Positions 1-7,248 of a stretch of DNA of 23,049 bases are shown one piece after another. The notes beneath the pieces were generated by a model. That model ran no database searches and was not told the origin of the DNA. It saw only the letters and a program-made list of their open reading frames with translations. Position 1 is the stretch's first letter. The number at the start of each line of letters is the position of its first letter. This stretch comes from RFTU01 sp049423145 (GTDB lineage: Bacteria > Pseudomonadota > Gammaproteobacteria > Burkholderiales > Burkholderiaceae_C): NCBI GenBank assembly GCA_049423145.1, contig JBMSQF010000042.1, positions 1 to 23,049 on the forward strand, read 5' to 3'. The translations under genes were made by a program, and so were the position numbers.

Positions 1-781
1 AGTCGGCCACCATGTAGCGCGGGTTGGCAATCGGCGTGTAGGGGAAGGCCTGGCCCACGATGGCCACGGGCACGCCGTTGATCGAGCGGATCACATAGGG
101 CTTGAAGACGGGGTCGTCGAAGTCGGTGGTGCGCACGTTTTGCGCCACGAAATCCACCTTTTGCGCGCCGCCAGGGGTGCCCGCTGCTGATTGGCCCGCG
201 AAATCCTTCTCGACGATCTCCTGCACCCGCTTCATGCCATAGGTGAATTCCCAATGGCCGGTCATCACGTCCACGGTGAGCAGCTTGCAGGCGTCGACCA
301 TGTCCTGGGCATTGGTCCACAGCGAGGTGGCCGAGCCCTGCCAGGTATCACCCCCATCCAGCAGCAAGGCACCCGGGCGGCTGGCCTTGAGCTGCTTGAC
401 CAGGGTGGCCAGATGGGCGAACCCCCCGACGCGGCCATAGCGACGCGCAGCGGTTTCAAAGTCCAGGTAGGTGTAGGCGTGCGCCAGCGGCGTGCCCGGG
501 CTTACGCCGGCGGCCTTCAACAGGTGCGCGCCCACCAGGTGGGGCAGGTTGCCCTTCATGGACCCCAGGCCCAGGTTCACGCTGGGCTCACGGAAATAAA
601 TGGGCTTGAGCTGCGCGTGGCAGTCGGTCATGTGCAGCAAGCTGACATTCCCGAAGGGCTTGATGTCGTACAGGCCCGCCTGCGCGGCCTGCGCATCAGC
701 CTGCGCATGCTGCCCCAAGGCCATGCCCGCCACACCCGCCGCGCCCAGCACCTGCAGGAATTCACGCTTGCTCAGATTCAT
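1..781 (-). CDS. soxB: SoxB, thiosulfohydrolase of the Sox system (C-terminus cut by window edge)
   Basis: SoxB is the periplasmic dinuclear-manganese hydrolase that removes the terminal sulfone of the SoxY-bound cysteine S-thiosulfonate as sulfate. About 260 N-terminal residues are present; the rest lies beyond position 1 (the family is about 560 residues). The N-terminus has a Tat-like signal, SKREFLQVLGAAGVAG. Metal-ligand motifs of the 5'-nucleotidase-like metallophosphatase fold follow: HMTDCHAQ (Asp53, His55), LLLDGGDTWQGS (Asp145) and MTGHWEFTYG. The start is the ATG at 781, preceded only by a weak GAAAG. It is the last visible gene of the sox operon, 106 bases after soxX, and that spacer is filled by an inverted-repeat element. 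The identification is very secure; only the 3' end is unknown. Confidence 0.96.
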   Translation of the reverse strand, partial: MNLSKREFLQVLGAAGVAGMALGQHAQADAQAAQAGLYDIKPFGNVSLLHMTDCHAQLKPIYFREPSVNLGLGSMKGNLPHLVGAHLLKAAGVSPGTPLAHAYTYLDFETAARRYGRVGGFAHLATLVKQLKASRPGALLLDGGDTWQGSATSLWTNAQDMVDACKLLTVDVMTGHWEFTYGMKRVQEIVEKDFAGQSAAGTPGGAQKVDFVAQNVRTTDFDDPVFKPYVIRSINGVPVAIVGQAFPYTPIANPRYMVAD

Positions 782-810
782 GAATAAGCTTTCACTGATG
801 TTTGATTTAT

Positions 811-880
811 AAAAATGGGGTCAGACCCCTTTTTCCTGCGAACGGCGTTGTTCGCTAAGAAATGGGGTCTGACCCCATTT
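811..880. repeat. REP-like element: two inverted GGGGTCAGACCCC hairpins around a central stem
   Basis: The soxX-soxB spacer contains GGGGTCAGACCCC (817-829) and its exact reverse complement GGGGTCTGACCCC (864-876), so the copies are in opposite orientation. The right copy is a clean hairpin: AAATGGGG (860-867), 5-base loop, CCCCATTT (873-880). The left copy pairs four G-C pairs, then a T-T mismatch, then A-T pairs. Between them GCGAAC (837-842) can pair with GTTCGC (849-854). Paired palindromes around a spacer are the layout of REP/BIME elements. From memory, this GGGGTCAGACCCC core recurs between genes in many proteobacteria; I could not search for copies. No transposase is present here. Confidence 0.7.
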
Positions 881-887
881 ATTGGGT

Positions 888-1574
888 TTACTGCGTGTTC
901 ACCGGGGATTGGGGGTCCAGCAGCAGGGCCATGACATGGCGGATCTGGTCTTCATTGAGCAGCTTGGCGTGGCCGAACCGGGGCATGCCGGAGCAGGCCA
1001 TGTAGGCATTGCTGTTCCAAATCTTGGCCCAGGTGTACTTGAGGATGGGCTCGGCGGCGGGGCTGCTGGGATCGGCCACGCCGCGCAGCTTGCCGTACTG
1101 GTAAAGGCTGGGGCCGATGGTGCCGTAGCTGATCTCGGCCTTGCTGATCTGATGGCAGTTGTAGCACTGGGCGCCGTTGGCCTTGGGATCGGTGGTCTTG
1201 TCGGTCCAGGTCATGCCGCGACCACCTTGGGCCAGCCTTTCGCCCTCCTTCCAATCACCCAGGTACCGGCCATTGGCCGGCCACTTGACCGTGGCCATGG
1301 CCTCCTGCATGACCTTTTGCATGGTCTCGGGCCCGGGCATCTTGTCCGAGGAGCAGGCCGATTGCGCCAGATCCTGCTGGATGCGGTCGACCTTGGCGAT
1401 GCCCTCGTCGCGGAAGGCAACCTTGATCATGGCCGCGGCCTGGGTGTCGAGCTCCTTCGGGGAAGGCAGCGAGGCGCAACCCACGGTGGTGGCCAGCGCC
1501 GCCGCAGCAGCCGTCAGCAGCGCAGCCGAGCGCAGCCCCTGAGGGGTCCGGAACGTGTGGTGAAACTTCTTCAT
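888..1574 (-). CDS. soxX: SoxX, monohaem c-type cytochrome subunit of SoxAX
   Basis: SoxX pairs with SoxA to form the c-type cytochrome that oxidatively couples thiosulfate to the SoxY cysteine and passes electrons onward. The 228-residue protein has an N-terminal export signal (about residues 1-32), a single haem-c motif CYNCH (137-141) and the family hallmark CSGMPRFG, whose Met197 is the expected distal haem ligand. The signal ends in TVGC, which resembles a lipobox with a non-ideal -3 residue, so Cys33 could be lipidated; this is uncertain. Two further cysteines (74 and 194) could form a disulfide. The start is the ATG at 1574, with AGGAG eight bases upstream. It follows soxA by 27 bases in the same operon. 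Confidence 0.96.
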   Translation of the reverse strand: MKKFHHTFRTPQGLRSAALLTAAAAALATTVGCASLPSPKELDTQAAAMIKVAFRDEGIAKVDRIQQDLAQSACSSDKMPGPETMQKVMQEAMATVKWPANGRYLGDWKEGERLAQGGRGMTWTDKTTDPKANGAQCYNCHQISKAEISYGTIGPSLYQYGKLRGVADPSSPAAEPILKYTWAKIWNSNAYMACSGMPRFGHAKLLNEDQIRHVMALLLDPQSPVNTQ

Positions 1575-1601
1575 GTTGGCGTCTCCTGTGCGGGGGCTTG
1601 A

Positions 1602-2417
1602 TCAGCGCTTGATGGCCGGGGCGATGGACTCCGCGCCCTTGGCGTTGACACCCATGTAGACACCCAGCGCCACGGTGAGGTCGGAGGCGAAGCCTGGATA
1701 GGGGAAGCGCTGCTGCCGGTAGCAGTCGTTCAGGCGCAGCTGCATGCTCCACATGGCGCCCTGGCTGACACGGTAGGCGGGCCAAGCCGCGAAGCCGATG
1801 CCATCACCGGGGTTCTTGGTGAGATTGGGGAGCTCCTGCAGGCGGATGCGCTTGCCGTCGACCGAATGGCAAGAAGCGCACGAGAAGTCCATGGGCCCGC
1901 CGCGGAAGAAGAAGGCGCGCTTGCCCAGTTCGTAGAAGCGCTGCTCTTCCAGGTGGGCCTGCGGCAGGTTGAACTTCAAGCCCCGCGATTCGGCCGCGAT
2001 CCAAGTGGCCAGGGCGGTGATGTTGGCCATCTCGCCGCGGCCGAAGGCGGTCTTGACCAGCTCATCGGCGTTGAAGCCCTGCAGCGTGGCCATACAGGTG
2101 ACCAATCGCGATTCCACGTCCTGCACCTTGCCGGTGTCGGCAAAGTAGCGCGGCAGTTGCACCCACGCCCCCTTGACCACGCCCGGGCCCAAGCCGAGAT
2201 CGCACTTCTCCAGCGTGGCCTTCTTCGGTCCACGGGCCTGCTTCCACAAAGACTCGCCCTTGGCCTCATAGAGCTCGGCGGGGTTGCCGTCTTCGAGCAT
2301 CTTGCGGTACTCGGCGATGCCGTCGCTGGCGGATTTGGTTTGGGCAGCGGCCATCAGGGGGATGGCCAGGGCCAGGGCTGCTGCTGCCTTGGGCCAGGGC
2401 GCGTTGCGCTTGTTCAT
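1602..2417 (-). CDS. soxA: SoxA, catalytic cytochrome subunit of SoxAX (one-haem type)
   Basis: SoxA carries the active-site haem of SoxAX, the L-cysteine S-thiosulfotransferase that loads thiosulfate onto SoxYZ in the periplasm. The 271-residue protein has a Sec-type signal (about 1-25). In the N-terminal half Cys72 and Cys108 stand where dihaem SoxA proteins hold a haem motif or a disulfide, but no CxxCH is present there. The only haem motif is CASCH (180-184). The catalytic cysteine is Cys232 in LNDCYRQQRFPYPG, the cysteine persulfide ligand in the family. It is therefore the one-haem form. The ATG at 2417 is preceded by GGAGGAG at good spacing. A 192-base structured spacer separates it from soxZ upstream. 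Confidence 0.96.
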   Translation of the reverse strand: MNKRNAPWPKAAAALALAIPLMAAAQTKSASDGIAEYRKMLEDGNPAELYEAKGESLWKQARGPKKATLEKCDLGLGPGVVKGAWVQLPRYFADTGKVQDVESRLVTCMATLQGFNADELVKTAFGRGEMANITALATWIAAESRGLKFNLPQAHLEEQRFYELGKRAFFFRGGPMDFSCASCHSVDGKRIRLQELPNLTKNPGDGIGFAAWPAYRVSQGAMWSMQLRLNDCYRQQRFPYPGFASDLTVALGVYMGVNAKGAESIAPAIKR

Positions 2418-2522
2418 GGTCTTGTCTCCTCCGGTGTACTGCTGGTCGGAATCACCGCGGGTCGGGGCGATATGTCGGAACAGATGCTGCGCTTTGGGCG
2501 GACTGGTGTTGGGGCTGCGGCC

Positions 2523-2623
2523 GGGGCTTCACCCCTTCACGTCGGGCCTGTCGGCCCGACATGAGCCTTCGCCGCCGCAAAAGCGCCTGGTGCGCCGCCG
2601 TCACCACGGTCAGCTGACCGTGG
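2523..2623. promoter_or_regulatory. Cluster of three inverted repeats at the soxZ-soxA junction
   Basis: In the soxZ-soxA junction there are three stem-forming repeats: GGGG/CCCC with a five-base loop (2523-2535), GTCGGGC/GCCCGAC with a six-base loop (2541-2560) and a perfect 20-base palindrome (2604-2623) that covers the soxZ stop codon. None is followed by a T-run on the transcribed strand, so they are not classical intrinsic terminators. They could protect the soxYZ end of the transcript or reduce read-through into soxAXB. The function is inferred; the repeats are directly visible. Confidence 0.5.
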
Positions 2624-2921
2624 CCTCGTCGGTGCGCTTGTCGCCTTTGTTGTCCGTCCAGGTGACGCTGATCTTGTCGCCGGCCTTGGCGCCGCGCACG
2701 CTGAACTGCAAGAAGGGGTTCTTGGACACGGCCGGGCCCCACTGGGCCGAGAACACGGGCTTTCCATTGTGGCTGGCCACCACGTCTTGGATGAACCAGG
2801 CGGGAATGGTCTTGCCGGCGGAGTCCTTGCGCTGGCCGGTTTCCATTTCATGGGCCATCAGAACGCGGACGGTGGCTTTGTCGCCGGCGGCTTGGGCGCG
2901 GATGCGCATCGGATCTGCCAT
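2610..2921 (-). CDS. soxZ: SoxZ, sulfur-carrier partner of SoxY
   Basis: SoxZ forms the SoxYZ heterodimer and helps present the SoxY cysteine arm to SoxAX, SoxB and SoxCD. The 103-residue protein matches the full family length and contains the typical sequence stretches MRIRAQ near the start, HEMETGQRKD, IPAWFI and FSAQWGPAVSKNPFLQF. It lacks cysteine and has no signal peptide. That is normal, because it is exported bound to Tat-targeted SoxY. The ATG at 2921 has AGGAG six bases upstream. It follows soxY by 50 bases. Its stop codon lies inside a 20-base palindrome. Confidence 0.96.
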   Translation of the reverse strand: MADPMRIRAQAAGDKATVRVLMAHEMETGQRKDSAGKTIPAWFIQDVVASHNGKPVFSAQWGPAVSKNPFLQFSVRGAKAGDKISVTWTDNKGDKRTDEATVS

Positions 2922-2971
2922 GTTGATCTCCTGAATTCGTTCAAACAGTAAAGGGGTCGAAGGAGGACGCG

Positions 2972-3436
2972 TCAGCCGCCACAGCCGCCCAGGGTCACCT
3001 TGATTTCCTTCTTGGCGAAGAGCACCTTGTTGTCGGCCATGACCGCCACGGCATACACGTCGGAGGACTGGCCCATCTTCACGCGGGTGGAGAAGTTGGG
3101 ATCCACGCCCTCGGTCACATCGAACAGGGCGCAGAGCATGTTGGGGTTCTTCTCGACGAGGATCATCAGCTTCTTGGCCCCGGCCAATGTGGTGGAGCAG
3201 CCCACGGGCACCACCGCACCGTTCTCGGCGATGTCGGGACCGGTGATGGTCACGTCCTTGCTCTCGGCGGGGGCCGAGGTGCCCAGGGCCTTCATCAGGT
3301 CGGCCATGTTCTTGGCGTCAAACGCGGCCTTGTTCCAGGTGTTGGCATGGGCCAGCTGCGGCAGCAGGCCCAGGCTCGCCAGCATGCCGGCCACGGCGGC
3401 GCTGCGTTGCAGCATCTCGCGACGGGTTTGCGTCAT
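2972..3436 (-). CDS. soxY: SoxY, covalent sulfur-carrier protein
   Basis: SoxY holds all pathway intermediates on the cysteine of its C-terminal swinging arm, seen here as the final residues GGCGG (Cys152 of 154). The N-terminus has a Tat signal (TRREML, then a hydrophobic stretch ending ALAHA-like near residue 32), so the SoxYZ dimer is exported folded. Two tandem ATGs exist at 3439 and 3436. The second is preferred because AGGAG is six bases from it but only three from the first. Two additional cysteines are present: Cys80 in VVPVGCSTT and Cys102 in NPNMLCALF. Well-studied SoxY proteins have only the arm cysteine. It lies 73 bases downstream of soxD. Confidence 0.95.
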   Translation of the reverse strand: MTQTRREMLQRSAAVAGMLASLGLLPQLAHANTWNKAAFDAKNMADLMKALGTSAPAESKDVTITGPDIAENGAVVPVGCSTTLAGAKKLMILVEKNPNMLCALFDVTEGVDPNFSTRVKMGQSSDVYAVAVMADNKVLFAKKEIKVTLGGCGG

Positions 3437-3512
3437 CATGTTCTCCTTCGTTTGAGGGGTTCGGCTGGACGCCGAGGTTGGCTAACTGTAGTGCACCCGA
3501 CGGTGCGGTTCA

Positions 3513-4697
3513 TCAGGGTTTGCGGCCCCCATCGGCCAGCCACTTGGCCAGCGTCTGGGCATCGGCCTGCGGCAGGCCCTGTGCAGGCATCGGAATCTGG
3601 CCCCAGACGCCGACCCCGCCGTTCTTGATCCTGCCCGCCAAATAAGCCGCCGCATCGGACCGTGCGGCGTATTTCTCGGCGATTTCCTTGAAAGAGGGGC
3701 CCACCAGCTTGCGGTCCTGCGCATGGCAGGCGGTGCAGCTGTGCTGGTTGAGCAGCTTGCCAATGTCAGGGCCGGCCGCACCGGCGGCACCGACAGCGCC
3801 AGCGGCCGCCGCGCCGCCCGCTGCCAAAGCCGTGGCCCGGGCCGGCGCTTTGGGCAACCCGGTCTGCGGACCTGAGGGGCGTGTGGTGTCGGCACCCAAC
3901 TGCGCCCCCACCAAACGGTTTTGCTCGGCGAGATTGCCGTGGGCATTGCGGGCATGGTCGGGCAGCATCGACGCCACAGAAGCCTCCGTGGCGCAGTTGC
4001 TCATGCAGGCCACCGCCTTCACATCCCCTTTGCCGCTGGTCAACCCCCTTCCGGGCCACATCGCATGGTCCAGGGTCATGCCCTTGCGGTTGGGCATGCG
4101 GTTCTGCACCTCCTGGATGTTCTGGTCCGACAAGGTGAAGTTGTCGGGCACGATGCCACCGAGATTCAGCAGGAAGGCCGTGACCGCATACACCTCATCG
4201 ACCTTGAGCGACTTGGGCTGGTTCCAGGGCATGGCCCGGTTGATGTAGTCCCACAGCGTGGACACCGTGGGCACCTTCATCAGCGTCGTGCGACCCGGGA
4301 AGCTCTCATCGGTCAGGCGGGCCACCCGGCCGGTTTGAATGTCTTTGGCCGTGGTGCCGCCCACCAGGGGCGAGAAGACTTCGTTGGATTCGCCGAACAC
4401 GCCGTGGCAAGACGCGCACTTGGCCTCCCACACATCCTGACCGGCGGCCACCGTGCCCGCACCCTTGGGCAGGCCCTTGAAGTCGGGGCGCACGTCGATG
4501 TCCCAAGCGGCGATTTCCTTCGGCGTGGCGGGGCGGCCGATGCCGGGCAGAACCTGGGCCGCCGCGGGCAGGGCCGACACTGCAGCGGCCGCGAGCGCGC
4601 CCGTGGCGAGCAGGGTCCGCAGGGTGCGGCGGCAGATGGTTTCGCGGCCGGCGCTGCAATGGTCCAGACGCAGGGTCGAGGGGGTCGCGAAGGACAT
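3513..4697 (-). CDS. soxD: SoxD, dihaem cytochrome c subunit of sulfane dehydrogenase
   Basis: SoxD accepts electrons from the molybdenum subunit SoxC during six-electron oxidation of the SoxY-bound sulfane sulfur. The 394-residue protein has an export signal (about 20-47) and two cytochrome c domains. The first has haem motif CASCH (94-98) and candidate ligand Met156 in RAMPWNQ. The second has CTACH (321-325) and Met370 in GQIPMPAQ. An Ala/Gly-rich linker (about 288-310) joins them, and a CMSNC pair sits at 231-235. I chose the ATG at 4697, 13 bases after the soxC stop with AGGGG upstream. The reading frame stays open to 4838, but that extension would overlap soxC heavily. The second domain resembles the small cytochrome at 16109-16411. 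Confidence 0.95.
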   Translation of the reverse strand: MSFATPSTLRLDHCSAGRETICRRTLRTLLATGALAAAAVSALPAAAQVLPGIGRPATPKEIAAWDIDVRPDFKGLPKGAGTVAAGQDVWEAKCASCHGVFGESNEVFSPLVGGTTAKDIQTGRVARLTDESFPGRTTLMKVPTVSTLWDYINRAMPWNQPKSLKVDEVYAVTAFLLNLGGIVPDNFTLSDQNIQEVQNRMPNRKGMTLDHAMWPGRGLTSGKGDVKAVACMSNCATEASVASMLPDHARNAHGNLAEQNRLVGAQLGADTTRPSGPQTGLPKAPARATALAAGGAAAAGAVGAAGAAGPDIGKLLNQHSCTACHAQDRKLVGPSFKEIAEKYAARSDAAAYLAGRIKNGGVGVWGQIPMPAQGLPQADAQTLAKWLADGGRKP

Positions 4698-4710
4698 CAG
4701 GCAGGCCCCT

Positions 4711-6123
4711 TCAAGCGGAAAGCTGAACATTCTTGACCTCCCCGCTTTCCTGAACCAACCAGGATTGGATGGCGTTGTTGTGATAGATCGAACGCGAGCC
4801 CCGAACCTTGCGCAGGTCGCGGTAGCTGGGCTGTACATAGCCGGATTCGTCCGTGGCGCGGCTCTGCACGATCGCGGGTTTGCCGTCCCACACCCAGTCG
4901 ATGTTGAAGCGGGTGAGGCACTTGCGCATCACCGGGCCCTCCAAGCGTGCGCTTCGCCAGTTGCGACCACCGTCGACCGAGACATCGACCTTGGTGATGC
5001 GCCCGCGGCCCGACCAGGCCAAGCCGCTGATGTTGTAGAACCCCTTGTCCAGCAGCACCTGACCACCCGAGGGGGTGGTCACCACGCTCTTGCATTCCTG
5101 CGTGCTGGTGTACTGACGGTGCAGGCCGCTGGGCATGAGGTCGATGTAGTGGATGGCCTCGTCCTTGGCGGCGTAGGGCTGGTCGCCGACTTCGATGCGA
5201 CGCAGGTACTTCACCCAGCTCACGCCCTGCACGCCCGGCACCACCAGGCGCAGTGGGTAGCCGTTTTCCGGGCGCAGCATCTCGCCGTTCTGGCCATAAG
5301 CCACGAACACCTCGCCGCTTTCGATGAGTTCCATCGGAATGGTTCGGGTCATTGAAGATCCGTCCGCCCCCTCGGCCAGCACGAAGCGGCCCTTCTTGTA
5401 GTCGACGCCGCACTGGTCCAGCAGCAGCTTGAGCGGCACGCCGGTGAACTCGCTGCAGGAGATCATGCCGTGGCTGTACTGCACAGTGGGCACCGCCACA
5501 TTGCCCCACTCCATGCCTGTGTTGGCACCGCACTCGATGAAGTGGAAGCGGCTGACGCTGGGCATGCGCATGATCTCGTCCATGGTGAAGACCTTGGGCG
5601 TCTTCATCAGGGACGGGTCGGAGCCGTTGAGCATGAGGCGGTGCTGGGATGGATCCACATCCCACCAGCCCTGGTGGTGGCGTTCGAAGTGCAGGCCGCT
5701 GGGGGTCACGATGCCAAACAGACTCTGCAGCGGGGCAAAGCTGACGCTGGCCTGGTTCGTTTGGGTCAGGCCCGGGCTTTGCCGGCGCTGGACATTGGAC
5801 TCGTACTTCGAAGGCTTGCCATAGCCGTCGGTGACCACCGGCTGACCGAGTCCCGTGGTGTGGGCCGGCAGGTTCAGGATGTGAGGGTCGCCGCCCTCAG
5901 GGGGCACGGGGTTGGAGGCGGCCAGTGAGGCCCCGCCGGCTGCGGTCGCGGCTGTGGCGGCTGCCGCGGTGAAGGCCTGACGGATGAAGTCCCGCCGGCC
6001 GGCCTTGGCCTCGGCGAAGACCTGCTTGACGCCCTGGGGGGATATGAAGTTCTCCGGCGCCTTGATCAGGCGACCGGGCCCCTGTGTGGCGACGGCCGGG
6101 AATTCGGTGGTCAACATGGACAC
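4711..6123 (-). CDS. soxC: SoxC, molybdenum cofactor subunit of sulfane dehydrogenase
   Basis: SoxC belongs to the sulfite oxidase family and, with SoxD, oxidises the sulfane sulfur left on SoxY, so its presence predicts complete oxidation to sulfate without stored sulfur. The 470-residue protein has a long N-region, then a Tat motif GRRDFIRQAF (42-51) and an Ala-rich hydrophobic stretch. The molybdopterin domain contains HFIECGANTGMEWG, in which Cys198 is the expected Mo ligand. The Mo-co dimerisation domain follows (about 325-470, with VDVSVDGGRNW). The start is a GTG at 6123 with GAGGAG five bases upstream. An ATG two codons later is 11 bases from that site and less likely. It is the first gene of the sox operon. 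Its molybdenum need fits the mod genes nearby. Confidence 0.96.
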   Translation of the reverse strand: MSMLTTEFPAVATQGPGRLIKAPENFISPQGVKQVFAEAKAGRRDFIRQAFTAAAATAATAAGGASLAASNPVPPEGGDPHILNLPAHTTGLGQPVVTDGYGKPSKYESNVQRRQSPGLTQTNQASVSFAPLQSLFGIVTPSGLHFERHHQGWWDVDPSQHRLMLNGSDPSLMKTPKVFTMDEIMRMPSVSRFHFIECGANTGMEWGNVAVPTVQYSHGMISCSEFTGVPLKLLLDQCGVDYKKGRFVLAEGADGSSMTRTIPMELIESGEVFVAYGQNGEMLRPENGYPLRLVVPGVQGVSWVKYLRRIEVGDQPYAAKDEAIHYIDLMPSGLHRQYTSTQECKSVVTTPSGGQVLLDKGFYNISGLAWSGRGRITKVDVSVDGGRNWRSARLEGPVMRKCLTRFNIDWVWDGKPAIVQSRATDESGYVQPSYRDLRKVRGSRSIYHNNAIQSWLVQESGEVKNVQLSA

Positions 6124-6277
6124 GGCAGCTCCTCGGTGCGGCGGATCCTCGATGCTATCGATCCGGCCTCTATTTATATGCGTTTATGCTGATGAAGCAT
6201 TTTGATTGAATCAGCGATGGCTGATATTAGGGCGATCCCTAGGGATTTCGGATGTCATTTGTCAGCATCGGGTCAGG
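6124..6277 (-). promoter_or_regulatory. Probable sox operon promoter region
   Basis: This AT-richer stretch lies upstream of the first sox gene. On the minus strand TATAAA (6178 down to 6173) could be a -10 box, but no good -35 box is seen at normal spacing, which would fit an activated promoter. Upstream are the inverted repeat GCTGAT (6188-6193)/ATCAGC (6210-6215) and the perfect palindrome ATCCCTAGGGAT (6235-6246), both operator candidates. No sox regulator gene (SoxR or a two-component pair) is in the window. The assignment is inferred from position and symmetry. Confidence 0.4.
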
Positions 6278-6350
6278 TGCGGCCGTCGACGGCCGCAGCC
6301 CCGAAGGCCCTACGGCCCGCACGGTCCGGCTCCTACGGGCCCCGCCCGCA
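6278..6350. repeat. GC-rich palindromic element, possibly REP-like, downstream of blh
   Basis: A perfect palindrome spans 6278-6297 (core GCGGCCGTCGACGGCCGC). It is followed by two near-copies of CCTACGG(G)CCC at about 6308 and 6332. The minus strand reads GTAGGAGCCGG in this region, which resembles GTAGGAGC-type REP sequences known from gammaproteobacteria. It sits just after the blh stop and upstream of the sox promoter, so it may end or stabilise the blh transcript; no T-run follows the stem. The repeat identity is a guess from the pattern. Confidence 0.4.
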
Positions 6351-6363
6351 GGCGGCACGACGC

Positions 6364-7248
6364 TCAAACCGCATTCAGTGGAATCTTGAGGTAGGACACG
6401 CCATTGGCCTCGGCAGGCGGCAGTTCCCCGGCACGGATGTTCACCTGCACGGAAGGCATGATGAGCACCGGCATCTCCAGGGTGGCGTCGCGTGCGGTGC
6501 GCATCTGAACGAATTCATCCTCGCTGATGCCATCGCGGATGTGGATGTTGCGCTCGCGCTGTTCGGCCACCGTGCTTTCCCACTGCACCGCGCGGGGCCG
6601 GTCGCCCTTGACAGGCGGGTAGTCGTGGCACATGAACAGCCGGGTTTGCGCGGGCAGGCTGAGCAGCTTGCGCACCGAGCGGTAGAGCGTGTGGGGGTTG
6701 CCTCCCGGGAAGTCACATCGCGCCGTGCCCACATCGGGCATGAACAGGGTGTCGCCGACGAAGACGGCGTCACCGATTTGGTACGCCACGCAGGCCGGCG
6801 TGTGCCCAGGCACCGACATCACGGTGGCCTGCAGGTCCCCGATGGCAAAGGTCTCGCCGTCATGGAACAACTGGTCGAACTGGCTACCGTCGGTGCGGAA
6901 TTCGGGTTCGAGATTGAACAGGCCCTTGAACACCTTTTGCACCCCGTCGATGCCGGCGCCGATGGCGATGCGCCCACCCAGTTGCTGTCGCAGGTAGGGC
7001 GCAGCCGAGAGGTGGTCGGCGTGGGCGTGGGTTTCCAGCAGCCAACGCACCGTCAGCCCCTTCCCCCTGACGAAGGCGATCACCTCGTCGGCCCCGGTGG
7101 TGCGGGTGCGGCCCGACTTGTGGTCGTAGTTCAACACCGAGTCGATGACGGCAGCCTGGCCGCCTTCGCGGTCGTACACCACATAGGTGACCGTCCAGGT
7201 GGGAGCGTCGAAGAAGGCCTGTACCTGGGGTTTGGGGGCGCGGCTCAT
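6364..7248 (-). CDS. blh: Blh-type metallo-beta-lactamase-fold persulfide dioxygenase
   Basis: Proteins of this ETHE1/Blh group oxidise glutathione persulfide to sulfite with a mononuclear iron and clear toxic sulfane sulfur. The 294-residue protein has the fold's signature HAHADH (74-79), GHTPACVAY (His149), GDTLFMPD (Asp166) and MCHDYPP (His208). His74, His149 and Asp166 correspond to the ETHE1 iron ligands. The C-terminal 70 residues, with LPPAEANG and SYLKIPLN, are typical of the proteobacterial Blh branch. The ATG at 7248 has AAGGA about 11 bases upstream. It lies divergent from the YeeE/YedE genes, its usual partners in the BigR regulon. No signal peptide is seen, so it is cytoplasmic. 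Substrate is inferred from the family; a glyoxalase-II-like role is less likely. Confidence 0.86.
   Translation of the reverse strand: MSRAPKPQVQAFFDAPTWTVTYVVYDREGGQAAVIDSVLNYDHKSGRTRTTGADEVIAFVRGKGLTVRWLLETHAHADHLSAAPYLRQQLGGRIAIGAGIDGVQKVFKGLFNLEPEFRTDGSQFDQLFHDGETFAIGDLQATVMSVPGHTPACVAYQIGDAVFVGDTLFMPDVGTARCDFPGGNPHTLYRSVRKLLSLPAQTRLFMCHDYPPVKGDRPRAVQWESTVAEQRERNIHIRDGISEDEFVQMRTARDATLEMPVLIMPSVQVNIRAGELPPAEANGVSYLKIPLNAV

Noticed and set aside
191..787. Long plus-strand frame opposite soxB
   Set aside because: It is antisense to a clear soxB, has low-complexity GC-driven composition and no recognisable domain or ribosome site.
3921..4736. 271-codon plus-strand frame opposite soxD
   Set aside because: It mirrors the SoxD codons and shows no protein-family features.
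6202..6230. Plus-strand promoter-like TTGATT-N17-TATTAG
   Set aside because: No plus-strand gene follows it; it would transcribe only antisense to blh. It may be a chance match in an AT-richer spacer.
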